In this document: piece after piece, positions 41,572 to 50,497 of the stretch | Numbering within the stretch: the first letter of the stretch is position 1 | Layout: the number at the start of each line of letters is the position of its first letter | Assembly: GCA_021773555.1 (NCBI GenBank) | Contig: JAJFKA010000009.1 | Coordinates: forward strand, 21,922-85,921 | Length of the DNA: 64,000 bases | Direction of reading: 5' to 3' | DNA from: Gammaproteobacteria bacterium | GTDB lineage: Bacteria > Pseudomonadota > Gammaproteobacteria > Pseudomonadales > Azotimanducaceae | Position numbers and translations under genes: made by a program | Notes under the pieces: generated by a model | Told to the model about the DNA's origin: nothing | The model's database searches: none | The model's input: the letters and a program-made list of their open reading frames with translations, nothing else

Positions 41572-43832
41572 ACCAGGTTGAATTTTGATCCGGGGACGAT
41601 GAGTACATTGTAACTTTCCTGCCGCGGGGAGATGTCTTCACGGATTAGTAAGCGGTATCTGTGTCGTTGCAGCACTATAAACAGATAGTCTGGATTTGCG
41701 ATTTCGTATAGCTGGAATGACCAGGGCAGGATCGACGCGAGCCCTCCGTATTCCGTCATGAGCGAATATGCGCTCGTCGTTACTTCCATCATGATGATGG
41801 GTTCGTTTTTCACAAGCGTTTCACGCAGGCCAATCAGTGCTGGTGCTTCGTAACCTTCAATATCAATCTTGATAAAATCGACCGGAGCACGGAACTCCTG
41901 ATCACTGGCCCACTCGTCCCCGGTTCGCAGTGGCAGTTGCGCGATAGGATCTGCCCCCGTGTGTTCCTTCAGGAATGATCCTGTGCCACTATTACTGGCG
42001 AGTTCATCGAAGTAAAACGGCTGGCTTGCGGTCTTGTTGCCTAGTCCAACTCGTTGTACAGAAACATTATTGATCTGGTTGCGTTGCAGGTGTTCCTCTA
42101 TCCGCTCAGCCAGGGGTCCGAATGGTTCGAACGCATAGACCTGTCCCGCAAACTTTGCCATGGCGAAGGTGTGACCTCCCAGATTGGCGCCGATATCGAA
42201 AACCAGCGGTTGATTGAAACGCTTGAGCACCTCCGTAATCAGCGCGGATTCCTTGAGTTCGTACCCGCCAAAAAAGTAAACGTGCCAGTCCTGTGCGGTA
42301 GCAATATCACCTCGATAGCTGATGCCGTGGTACTCGACCTCGAATGGCATCGATACCTGCGCAGTGATCGGATAGCGGATGGCCACTAAACGTCTGCGAG
42401 CCGAAAGGCGGAGCCATTGTTGCGTGCCAATCCATCTGAATATCGGTGCCAGGCCTTTGGCACGCGGATACTTTGCAAGTGCTAAACCGATTGCCGTGGC
42501 ATCAATGCCAAGCGTACGACGAACCACAATAACCATGAGAATGTTCGGCACCAGCAGGCCAATGGTTGCTGACCAGGCAGCCCCTGCTGCGCCGTACAGG
42601 GGGATTAGCAACACTCCGCTCACCAGGCTGACGGCTGTGCTGGCGAGCAGGATCCCGAGGACACTGTTTTGTCGATTGGTCATTGTGAGAAAGTGGGCTA
42701 CCGCACCAGTAAAGGCATTTCCCAGGCCGCCGACAAGCAGGATCGCAAGCGGCAGCAGGGCAGCAGCGAAGGTTTCGCCAAAAAGCAGCAACAGGTACTC
42801 GCCAAAGATCATCAGCAGAATGCCGATTATGCAGGCAAACAGAAACGAAATTCGCGCGCTGATGTAGCCGATTCTGCGTAACTCAGCGAATGATTGCCGC
42901 TCATAGGCTGCCGCGATCAGGGGCCCGGAAATGGATGTGACGGCGGCCAGAGCAAAAGTCGCCAGGGCGGCCAGCCGAGCAGCAATGGCGAAGTGCCCCG
43001 CGTCAGCGGTTGTCGCATACGTCCCGAGTAAGATCAGCTGGCCCTGGGCCATCACCTGCTGGGAGATTGCAATAAAAAAAAGCGGCCAGCTTTGTTGCAG
43101 CCAGATTTTACCCAGGCCGTTGAGACGATCGAGCACCACTTCGTTGCCTAAAGACGAGTCGGGCAGACTTCGGCGGAGTGCCAGGGTTAGTGCGATCAGG
43201 GCAATCGTCGCGCTGATTGCGGTAATCATGAGCGCGGTGGTCAATGTCATGGCCAGGCCCGCGAAGCCGACTGCCACGACCAACAGTATCAATACCGCCG
43301 AGCGGAGGATCTGTTCGTAGAATTGTGATTGAAAAATCTTCTTCATTGCCCTGAAAAACATGGAGTACACACCGACGAAGGCCAGACTGCCGATTAGCAG
43401 TACGACCCAGCCAACGTCACTGAAATTATGCAGTCCCAGGAGATCAGGCTTGAGTGCAGCGAGGGTGACCAGCACGATAGTGATGATGCCAGTGCAAAGC
43501 AGCAGAATTTGTGATGAGAATTTATACAGCTGACGTAGTCGATGGGGCTGATTCTCCGTCAGGTAAACCGACGCGTAGCGAACGACAGTATGGTCAAGTC
43601 CAAATTTCGCCGGAATGACCAGAATCAGGCACCAGCCGAGTGCGATCGCATAAGCCCCGTAACTGTCCGCACCGAGTGCCCTGGACAGCAACATGTGGCT
43701 CAGAAGTCCCAGCGCGAGACCGACAGTGCGTACTGTTATTGACGTCAACCCGCCACGGAGGAAGTAGTCTGTCACCTTGTCGTCCGAGGCTGACGGGCGT
43801 CGAAATAAATAACGGCTAAGGTTTCTTATCAT
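41544..43832 (-). CDS. Wzx-type flippase fused to FkbM methyltransferase
   Basis: This protein of about 762 residues joins two functions. Residues 1-450 form a MATE/PST-type oligosaccharide flippase with about 12-14 helices (GGLTSITVRTVGLALGLLSH near the start). From about residue 480 there is a soluble FkbM-family SAM methyltransferase: LVFDIGANLGGHTFAMA (SAM motif I), VYAFEPFGPLAERIEEHL, and DFIKIDIEGYEAPALIGL. The flippase would move the lipid-linked repeat unit across the inner membrane and the methyltransferase would O-methylate a sugar. The frame is continuous, with no frameshift. I prefer the ATG at 43832; an upstream in-frame start exists at 43856. Confidence 0.88.
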   Translation of the reverse strand: MIRNLSRYLFRRPSASDDKVTDYFLRGGLTSITVRTVGLALGLLSHMLLSRALGADSYGAYAIALGWCLILVIPAKFGLDHTVVRYASVYLTENQPHRLRQLYKFSSQILLLCTGIITIVLVTLAALKPDLLGLHNFSDVGWVVLLIGSLAFVGVYSMFFRAMKKIFQSQFYEQILRSAVLILLVVAVGFAGLAMTLTTALMITAISATIALIALTLALRRSLPDSSLGNEVVLDRLNGLGKIWLQQSWPLFFIAISQQVMAQGQLILLGTYATTADAGHFAIAARLAALATFALAAVTSISGPLIAAAYERQSFAELRRIGYISARISFLFACIIGILLMIFGEYLLLLFGETFAAALLPLAILLVGGLGNAFTGAVAHFLTMTNRQNSVLGILLASTAVSLVSGVLLIPLYGAAGAAWSATIGLLVPNILMVIVVRRTLGIDATAIGLALAKYPRAKGLAPIFRWIGTQQWLRLSARRRLVAIRYPITAQVSMPFEVEYHGISYRGDIATAQDWHVYFFGGYELKESALITEVLKRFNQPLVFDIGANLGGHTFAMAKFAGQVYAFEPFGPLAERIEEHLQRNQINNVSVQRVGLGNKTASQPFYFDELASNSGTGSFLKEHTGADPIAQLPLRTGDEWASDQEFRAPVDFIKIDIEGYEAPALIGLRETLVKNEPIIMMEVTTSAYSLMTEYGGLASILPWSFQLYEIANPDYLFIVLQRHRYRLLIREDISPRQESYNVLIVPGSKFNLVQSLVGIVR

Positions 43833-44064
43833 TGTTCGGGCGCTGTGCCGCCACACCTGTATAAATTAGACAAGGCCGTAGCACGGGTTTGGCAAACAGG
43901 ATAAACAGTTCACTAACCATAAACAATGACCCGAACTGACTTCGGGGATAAGTGCTGGCAGGTACCAGAGTGGATTACAACAACTGCAGTGCGCTGTTTG
44001 ATCCGGGATTGCTGCTAGAATCACTGGCGATGAGCTGCATACCGATTGGCGTGGGGAAATATTT

Positions 44065-44649
44065 ATGTTGCGGGACCGATTGGCGAAATTATTACGCGGA
44101 CTGACGAGCGCGATGGCGACTTTGAACTCCGCGTGGAGAAAGGTCTGGATCAATTTACGCTATCAAACCGTTATTTTTGGAGCGGGTTGCCGGGTTGAAT
44201 CCGGCGTTATCATTCGCGCGACGGATGGTGGTGTTATTGTATTTGGGTGTAACGTCCACATTTCGAGGATGTCTGAGTTAATCTGTAAACATGGTGAGAT
44301 CAAAGTTGGTGATAACAGCTTTATCGGGCCAGCCACGATAGTTACTGCAAGGCAAAGCATTATCATCGGCGCGGATGCGCTGGTGGCCGAAAATGTCACT
44401 ATTCGGGACCAGCAACATGGCACAGATCTCGGCGGTGGACCCTACCGTGAGCAGCCTTTCGTGAATGCGCCGATTCTTATTGGGCGAAACGTATGGATCG
44501 GAGCAAAAGCAACCCTGCTCAAAGGTATCACCATCGGCGATAGCGCGATAATTGGCGCCGGTTCCCTTGTGAACAAAAATGTTGCCGCTAACGATGTAGT
44601 TGGGGGCGTTCCTGCAAAGGTGATTGAATCCCGTCAGACTGGGAAATGA
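44065..44649 (+). CDS. Left-handed beta-helix O-acetyltransferase
   Basis: This 194-residue protein contains hexapeptide repeats: VIIRATDGGVIVFGCNVHIS, IKVGDNSFIGPATIVTA, IIIGADALVAENVTIRDQQHG and then IGRNVWIGAKATLLKGITIG with the acetyl-CoA-binding repeats GDSAIIGAGSLVNKNV and VVGGVPAKVIES. It is a maltose/galactoside acetyltransferase-type enzyme of polysaccharide loci, probably acetylating a sugar hydroxyl. It is followed after 1 bp by a glycosyltransferase gene, so they are co-transcribed. A 230-bp gap before it separates it from the flippase gene. Confidence 0.92.
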   Translation: MLRDRLAKLLRGLTSAMATLNSAWRKVWINLRYQTVIFGAGCRVESGVIIRATDGGVIVFGCNVHISRMSELICKHGEIKVGDNSFIGPATIVTARQSIIIGADALVAENVTIRDQQHGTDLGGGPYREQPFVNAPILIGRNVWIGAKATLLKGITIGDSAIIGAGSLVNKNVAANDVVGGVPAKVIESRQTGK

Positions 44650-44650
44650 G

Positions 44651-45793
44651 ATGCAAAAACATGAGGTCAGGATTCTGCAGGTTTGTAACACAGATTTTTA
44701 CCTGAGTAAGTTTTTACTGCCGCTTGTGTTAGCGCTTAAGGATAGTGGCTACACCGTTGAGTGCCTGACTGAAGGCACATCTGCGACAGCAGAATTTGCT
44801 GCCCTGGGAATAAAAGTGCATCACTTCGAATTTCCGAGAAAGGGGTCGCCGGCTCAGTTTGTTCGTGCCATCAGAAAGATGCGCCTTTTCCTGGATGTTG
44901 GTGGATTCCATGTAGTGAATGGACATAACCGAAATTCCAGTATCGTATCGCGGTGTGCGGCCGCACTCGCCGGGGTGCCGGTGAACCTGTATACAGCCCA
45001 CGGATTCTACTTCCAGGATAATCAGAGCTGGGTCAGTTACCGGTTGACCGAGGTTTTTGAACGAATGCTTGCGCACATCACCACCCACACCCTGAGTCAG
45101 AGTGATGAGGACACCCGGTACGTGACACGCAAGGGCTGGATTGATCCGCAAAGAATACAGACGATCGGAAATGGTGTGGATACAGATCGGTTTAATCCGG
45201 AAGGACCTCTGCCTGACGGGGAGAAGAGTGCAAAATTCCGTATTTGTGCCGTGGGTCGGATGGTTGCAGGCAAGGGCTTCGAAGATATCCTGCGTGCACT
45301 TTCCCGCTCGCAGCATCGTGACTGCATAGAGATGGTATTTATCGGAGGCAATATCAAGCAGGACATTGCTCCCTCAGCGGGAGCGTTTCAGGCATTGATC
45401 GACACGCTCGGACTCGGCAGCCAGATTCATGTGACGGGAATGGTCGATAATGTGGAAGCGTATCTCCGCAGTGCCGACCTGTTTATTCATCCTTCCTATG
45501 CTGAGGGTATGCCCCGCTCTTTGTTAGAGGCCATGAGTACAGCGCTACCCTGCATAGCAACACGAATTCGGGGCGCCCGAGAAATTATTGATGGCGATAA
45601 TGGCCTGCTCTACGAGCCCCATGACTGTGTGGCGCTTGCGGGCCTGATCGATCGCTTATTTGAGGACGAAGAGACGCGAGCGTCCATGGGTAGGAAGGCG
45701 CGCGCGTCGGTCGTGGGCAGATTCCGGCAGGAAGATTATCTGCTGAGGCAAGTGACTGCGATTGATACGCTCGTTATGGCTCACGCTCGCTGA
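44651..45793 (+). CDS. GT4-family glycosyltransferase
   Basis: The ATG at 44651 gives a 380-residue GT-B protein. It has the N-terminal start VRILQVCNTDFYLSKFLLPL with a Gly/Ala-poor acceptor loop, VNLYTAHGFYFQDNQSW, and the C-terminal donor site FRICAVGRMVAGKGFEDIL near residue 200 with DLFIHPSYAEGMPRSLLEAM near residue 280. It resembles the GalNAc/QuiNAc-transferring PglA/EpsD subgroup (which often reads HxHGF), so an amino-sugar donor is plausible. It is followed after 1 bp by the O-antigen ligase-type gene. Confidence 0.92.
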   Translation: MQKHEVRILQVCNTDFYLSKFLLPLVLALKDSGYTVECLTEGTSATAEFAALGIKVHHFEFPRKGSPAQFVRAIRKMRLFLDVGGFHVVNGHNRNSSIVSRCAAALAGVPVNLYTAHGFYFQDNQSWVSYRLTEVFERMLAHITTHTLSQSDEDTRYVTRKGWIDPQRIQTIGNGVDTDRFNPEGPLPDGEKSAKFRICAVGRMVAGKGFEDILRALSRSQHRDCIEMVFIGGNIKQDIAPSAGAFQALIDTLGLGSQIHVTGMVDNVEAYLRSADLFIHPSYAEGMPRSLLEAMSTALPCIATRIRGAREIIDGDNGLLYEPHDCVALAGLIDRLFEDEETRASMGRKARASVVGRFRQEDYLLRQVTAIDTLVMAHAR

Positions 45794-45794
45794 T

Positions 45795-47099
45795 ATGGAC
45801 ATCACAGATCGAAGCAGAAATGTAACTTCGACGATCCTGATGCTATGCCTGGGCCTTCTTCCGTTAGCCTACGCCGGTAATCGGGATTGGGCGTGGCCCT
45901 TTTTTAGCGTGGTGATTTGTGTGCTGGCGTTAGTGACCTTGCCGCAAAGTCGCCAGTTGCTTGAATCCTCCCGGGTACTGCGCGCGGCCATTGTGGCTTT
46001 CCTGCTGTTGATTTTATGGATCGGCATGCAACTGCTGGGTGTTTATTCTGTAACGAGTCTGGATAGTTTCTCAACCGAAAAAGAGCTGTACAAGAGCATC
46101 ACCCTGCTGTGCGTTTTTATGATCACCGTGGGATTGGTTGATAGCCAGCGGCGGACTCTAATTCTCTGCTACGTTTTACTGCTCTGCGGATTGTTGCAGG
46201 CGGTTTCTGGAATCTTTATGACATTACTGGGGTTCGAGCCTGCCGCCAGAGGCAGCTTTCCCAATCCCAACCACTTCGGCGGCTATCTTGAAATGTCTTT
46301 GTCAGTTGGGCTGGGATTGATGATCTCCATGCAAGGTATCGATGAAGCACCGAGGAACGTAAAAAATCGCCTGATCAATCTGATAGATATCGTCACTGGT
46401 CCGAAAGGTCGGCTTCGCTTGTTGCTGGTCATCCTGGTTATCGGTCTGGTGATGAGCGCATCACGGATGGCCAATATTGCTTTTTTTACCAGCATTGTTA
46501 TTAGTGCGCTGATTCTGGCGGTGCGCACTCGTCGGTTCCATGTACCGACTGCGGTTTTTCTGGTTAGCGTCCTCATTATTGATGCGGCATTTGTGGGCAA
46601 TTACTTTGGCATTGACCGGATCAGTGAGCGTGTACAAAACCTGTCACTGGACACCGAGATGCGCGATGAGATCAACGCTTATAGCCTTGCCATGATCAGC
46701 GACAGACCCCTCGTCGGATTTGGCGCCGGAGCTTATCGGTATGCATTTACGCAGTACCGTGGTGACGATGTGAAGTTACACTTCAAATATGCGGAAAATG
46801 ACTATCTTCAGTTTGTAGTCGAACTGGGCCTGGTTGGCAGCCTGCCGTTGCTGGTCCTGTTGGTGATGTCGCTTGCGTTACAAATTCGGTTGCTGGGGCT
46901 CAGGTACTCCCGATTTATTCGCGGTATCGCCTTCGGTTGCCTGACCGGTACAGTTTCGATGCTGATTCATGCCACAGCAGACTTTAACTTGAGGATTCCC
47001 GCTAACGCCGTTTATTTCACGGTGCTGCTGGCCCTGCCTTATGGCCTTCAGGCGCTCCACAAAAAGGGACTCAACCAACCCCGGAAAGAATTACCCTAA
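45795..47099 (+). CDS. O-antigen ligase/polymerase-type membrane protein
   Basis: From the ATG at 45795 this is a 434-residue polytopic protein with about 11 membrane segments and the Wzy_C signature. The periplasmic loop near residues 280-345 contains LVGFGAGAYRYAFTQYR and HFKYAENDYLQFVVELGLVG, the place of the catalytic His/Arg of WaaL-like proteins. It either ligates a finished glycan to an acceptor or polymerises repeat units. Two candidate polymerases exist in the locus (this and the protein at 36.3 kb), so which is Wzy is open. It converges on the dipeptidase gene. Confidence 0.88.
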   Translation: MDITDRSRNVTSTILMLCLGLLPLAYAGNRDWAWPFFSVVICVLALVTLPQSRQLLESSRVLRAAIVAFLLLILWIGMQLLGVYSVTSLDSFSTEKELYKSITLLCVFMITVGLVDSQRRTLILCYVLLLCGLLQAVSGIFMTLLGFEPAARGSFPNPNHFGGYLEMSLSVGLGLMISMQGIDEAPRNVKNRLINLIDIVTGPKGRLRLLLVILVIGLVMSASRMANIAFFTSIVISALILAVRTRRFHVPTAVFLVSVLIIDAAFVGNYFGIDRISERVQNLSLDTEMRDEINAYSLAMISDRPLVGFGAGAYRYAFTQYRGDDVKLHFKYAENDYLQFVVELGLVGSLPLLVLLVMSLALQIRLLGLRYSRFIRGIAFGCLTGTVSMLIHATADFNLRIPANAVYFTVLLALPYGLQALHKKGLNQPRKELP

Positions 47100-47113
47100 T
47101 CGGTTCTGCTTTC

Positions 47114-48331
47114 TCAACTGGATTCGCACGAAGGACCGTTACCGTTAGCGATTGCATAGTTTTCTACTTCAGTCCACACCCGCATCAGGTTTCCGCCGAG
47201 CACCTTCTTGATATTGTCATCACTGTAGCCACGTGCTCGCAATCCGACGATAAGGTTCGGGTAACTTGACACATCTTTTAGATCTTCAGGCAAGGTTGGA
47301 CCGACTCCGTCGTAGTCTGAGCCGATTCCGACATGGTCGATACCGGCCAGTTTGACAACCCTGTCGATGTGATCAAGGACGTCGGCAAGACGCGCGAAAG
47401 GGTAAGGGTGTTGCATCGTCCAGTCCTGTCTGAACGCAGCGACTTCCTCAGAATCGCTTTGCAGGTTGTGCTCCTCCTGGAAAGCACTGATCGCCGAAGT
47501 GCGGTTTTTTGACCAGCTCCGGGCAGCGGCAGTAAGGAAACTGCTGCCAAAGTTGATCTGGATAACACCGCCGTTCCGGGCGAGTGCAACAACCATCTCA
47601 TCGGTCATATTTCTCTCAAATCCAGGAACGAAGAACCGTAAGGACGAGTGCGAAGCGATTACGGGAACCTTTGAGCTTTCGAGTACCTGCCAGGCGGCGT
47701 TGTCCGAAACATGGGAAATGTCGACCATAATTCCCTGCTTGTTCATTTCAGGAATCAGTTTATGTCCGAATTCAGATAGCCCCTGCCAGGGCTCGTTACT
47801 ATCGTAGGACGAATCTGAAATGTGATTGGACTTTGAGTGAGCCAGTGTGATGTAACGTATCCCCTTGTCTCGAAAATATGCGACGTTGCCAAGGTCGCCT
47901 TCGATTGGTCCCCCGTTCTCCATACCGAGTGGTAATGAAAGCAGGCCTTTTGATTTCTGCACCTCGACATCCCGGGTGCAGGTTGCCACCGCCAGGGAAT
48001 CAGGCGCGGTGCTGGCGATTTTATGCACAAGCGCAATGAGCTCATCCGCCAGTGATTTCGCGTTCCCTGCTTCATCGACACTGGCAGGAATATAAATCGA
48101 CATAAAGGCAACGTTTAGCCCACCTGATTTAGCCCGATCCAGGTCAAACTGACCTTCGGCGGTTCGCCGGGTTACGTCAGTCTCGGGATTTCGATAAACA
48201 CGAAAAGGCACATCGATGTGAGTGTCGACGATCAATGCCTCGGCAGCCAGATCAACTGATTCGATAGCTCTGGCCGAGGTCATTGAAAACGCCAGCGTGA
48301 CAGAAGCAAGCACGGTTAAACAAAGTCGCAT
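47114..48331 (-). CDS. Secreted membrane dipeptidase, peptidase M19
   Basis: This 405-residue protein has a signal peptide (LTVLASVTLAFSMTSARA). M19 zinc ligands are visible: HxD in LIVDTHIDVPFRVY near residue 38, Glu in LPLGMENGGPI near residue 137, His in MVDISHVSDNAAW near residue 220 and SHSSLRFF near residue 242. The binuclear zinc enzyme cleaves dipeptides, including those with a D-residue, and some beta-lactams. It ends 14 bp from the O-antigen ligase gene on the other strand. It is not obviously part of the polysaccharide system. Confidence 0.93.
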   Translation of the reverse strand: MRLCLTVLASVTLAFSMTSARAIESVDLAAEALIVDTHIDVPFRVYRNPETDVTRRTAEGQFDLDRAKSGGLNVAFMSIYIPASVDEAGNAKSLADELIALVHKIASTAPDSLAVATCTRDVEVQKSKGLLSLPLGMENGGPIEGDLGNVAYFRDKGIRYITLAHSKSNHISDSSYDSNEPWQGLSEFGHKLIPEMNKQGIMVDISHVSDNAAWQVLESSKVPVIASHSSLRFFVPGFERNMTDEMVVALARNGGVIQINFGSSFLTAAARSWSKNRTSAISAFQEEHNLQSDSEEVAAFRQDWTMQHPYPFARLADVLDHIDRVVKLAGIDHVGIGSDYDGVGPTLPEDLKDVSSYPNLIVGLRARGYSDDNIKKVLGGNLMRVWTEVENYAIANGNGPSCESS

Positions 48332-48472
48332 GGTTCGTTACCTGAAAGAGAATTCGCCATCTTCTCAATTTCTGCGCTGAAATGAAAAGCCTGCGGCGAT
48401 TTGAGTAGCGCCTGATCGTCCACTATCATTGTCCAGGCATCAGGTTCACTTTTTCAAATGTGGAGGTTTGTT

Positions 48473-48865
48473 ATGTTGAGTGGTGGTTGTTTATGCAAGG
48501 GTTACCGGTTTGAGATTCAAGGTGAATGCACGACGATGGTCGATTGCCACTGCTCTATGTGCCGGAAAGCACATGGTAGTGATTACGCGACATTTGTCGG
48601 GTGTTCAGCGAATGAATTTCAGCTTATTTGTGGACAGGACCTGGTCGGCAGCTTCCAGTCCTCAGAAAATGGCGCCAGGGCATTCTGCACAGTGTGTGGA
48701 TCGAACCTGCCGATGGTTGGTGAGCAGGAGGTGTACATTCCCGCTGGCCTGATTGATGGGGATCCCGGCGTGCGTACCTCAGCACACTATTTTGTTGGAT
48801 CAAAAGCCCCCTGGGTTACGATCATTGATGATGCACCTCAGCATGAGGAATATCCTGCCGGTTGA
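48473..48865 (+). CDS. GFA-family zinc protein (formaldehyde-activating type)
   Basis: The ATG at 48473 follows a strong GGAGG at 6-base spacing. The 130-residue protein has the GFA (CENP-V) fold with three Cys clusters: GGCLCKGYRF, VDCHCSMCRKAHG and FCTVCGSNLPMV, which bind structural and catalytic zinc. It belongs to the large family named for glutathione-dependent formaldehyde-activating enzyme, most members of which have unknown substrates. It is a single-gene unit. Its neighbour at 48.9 kb is convergent. Confidence 0.9.
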   Translation: MLSGGCLCKGYRFEIQGECTTMVDCHCSMCRKAHGSDYATFVGCSANEFQLICGQDLVGSFQSSENGARAFCTVCGSNLPMVGEQEVYIPAGLIDGDPGVRTSAHYFVGSKAPWVTIIDDAPQHEEYPAG

Positions 48866-48898
48866 TCTGCGCGCTGAGGATGTTTGCTCCACAAGGAA

Positions 48899-50329
48899 TC
48901 ATTTCTCTGGCACGGATTGCTCAATTGATCGCTTGAGCTTCTCCAGGTAGTCGTCGATCGGACCCCCGAGATGTTCACTGATCAGAGCATGTTCCAATGC
49001 GCGCTGCTGATCGCCGATTGAGACATAGGCGGCCGCCAGATTGCGATGCCCCAGACTTGAGGTTGGATAGAGCTGCACGACCCTTCCCCACAGGTAAAGG
49101 GGATTGTTCCAGTAAGTCACCTGTTGGACGCAAACCAGTAACAGAAAGACATAGTAGGAAATTGTCAGGGCGAGAATGGCTGGTCTGAATTTCGTGAACA
49201 GGTGAAAGCCAGCCACGATAGCCACGGCAATCAACAGACTAAAAGGTAGTGTCGACAGATAGGTATAGTGGTCGGTGGCTTTGGCTGGTCCGACATGTAT
49301 CAAGCCAGAAACCGGCAATAGCGTTAGCACATAAAACCCCAGGAGCATCAACGGCCACTGAACCATACGCCGCCACAGAATTACGGAAATCACGGAAGTG
49401 CCGGTGAGAAAAACTGCCCCGGGCCCCCAGAATTTTATTGATGCCATACTGTCCAGCGGAAACGGGTACAACGGAGAAAGGTTAACTGGTATCAGATAAT
49501 GTCTCAGATAGAACCAGGTGTTATCAAGCGCGTTGAGACCTCGTGCCCAGCCCGGCAGTGCATCGAGTGTCGGCATGGCGATACTCTGGGTCTTGAGGGT
49601 AATCAGTGCGACGCAGAGGGACACCAGAAAATAGTGCCACTTCTCACCAACTGCGAAAATTACTGTTTTGTTGACCGCCGTCAGACGTTGCAACGGATAA
49701 CAGTCCATCAGCAACAACACCAGTGGCAGAGTGACAGCCATGGGTTTACTTGCCACTGCCAGAAGAAAAAGTGTGAATGGCAGCCACCGGTTAAGCCGTG
49801 GCGAGCTTGAATGGTTTTTAGTCTGCAGGTAGGTGATCATTGAACCAAGCATGAATACGCTGTACAGCACGTCTTTTCGTTCAACTACCCAGGCGACTGA
49901 TTCCACATGTTGGGGATGCACCGCGAATGCTGCCGCTGACAGAAATGCGATCCACGAGATTTCTTCAGGATTAAAAAAATGCTGTTTTTGTAGCAGCAAG
50001 CGCACCAGATAGCAGACCAGAAAAACGTTAGTGAGGTGTAGCAACACATTCACCAGATGATGCCCCGCTGGTTCGGTGCCGAAGAAATAGAAGTCGAGAC
50101 TGTGAGACAACCACACAATTGGTTGCCAGTTAGCCTTGTGTGCCTCGGTAAAAATTGACAGGAAATTTTCGCCATTGAGGTTGTGGACCCACGGGTTTTC
50201 GACGACAAATGGAATTGTGTCCCAGACAAATTGGTGTGTGACGACCTGGTGGTAGGCTGCAAATGTCAGCACCACCAGAGCGATGAGTTGCCCGGCAGTT
50301 CTTGCATTTGATCGGAGAAGTTGGGGCAT
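48899..50329 (-). CDS. TMTC-like polytopic glycosyltransferase with TPR remnant
   Basis: The protein of about 476 residues has roughly ten membrane segments. The segment VWDTIPFVVENPWVHNLN after TM1 carries acidic residues as in GT-C enzymes, followed by ANWQPIVWLSHSLDFYFFG and AVHPQHVESVAWVVERKDVL. These are the conserved stretches of animal TMTC1-4 O-mannosyltransferases and their bacterial relatives. The C terminus ends with a single TPR-like helix pair (LGHRNLAAAYVSIGDQQRALE). It probably transfers sugar from a lipid donor to protein or glycan in the periplasm. It is divergent from the DUF2723 gene. Confidence 0.82.
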   Translation of the reverse strand: MPQLLRSNARTAGQLIALVVLTFAAYHQVVTHQFVWDTIPFVVENPWVHNLNGENFLSIFTEAHKANWQPIVWLSHSLDFYFFGTEPAGHHLVNVLLHLTNVFLVCYLVRLLLQKQHFFNPEEISWIAFLSAAAFAVHPQHVESVAWVVERKDVLYSVFMLGSMITYLQTKNHSSSPRLNRWLPFTLFLLAVASKPMAVTLPLVLLLMDCYPLQRLTAVNKTVIFAVGEKWHYFLVSLCVALITLKTQSIAMPTLDALPGWARGLNALDNTWFYLRHYLIPVNLSPLYPFPLDSMASIKFWGPGAVFLTGTSVISVILWRRMVQWPLMLLGFYVLTLLPVSGLIHVGPAKATDHYTYLSTLPFSLLIAVAIVAGFHLFTKFRPAILALTISYYVFLLLVCVQQVTYWNNPLYLWGRVVQLYPTSSLGHRNLAAAYVSIGDQQRALEHALISEHLGGPIDDYLEKLKRSIEQSVPEK

Positions 50330-50497
50330 GGTCGGGAGTCTTTCCAAAAGCGAATTGACTAATTTGGCTGATCTGTAGTCCGATTACTACTGCTGTTTGC
50401 AGTCGCTGTCGTCAGTGTGATTGAGCGTCCACAATGGAATGTTGTTAACATGAATACCGCCCCGCACACGAGGTCCACTTCTCCGACGTAAATAAAT

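Noticed and set aside
31224..47099. PEP-CTERM/exosortase type polysaccharide locus
   Set aside because: HprK, PqqD and asparagine synthase-like genes also occur with exosortase loci, but no exosortase or PEP-CTERM sorting signal is present, and the precursors fit the lasso leader exactly.
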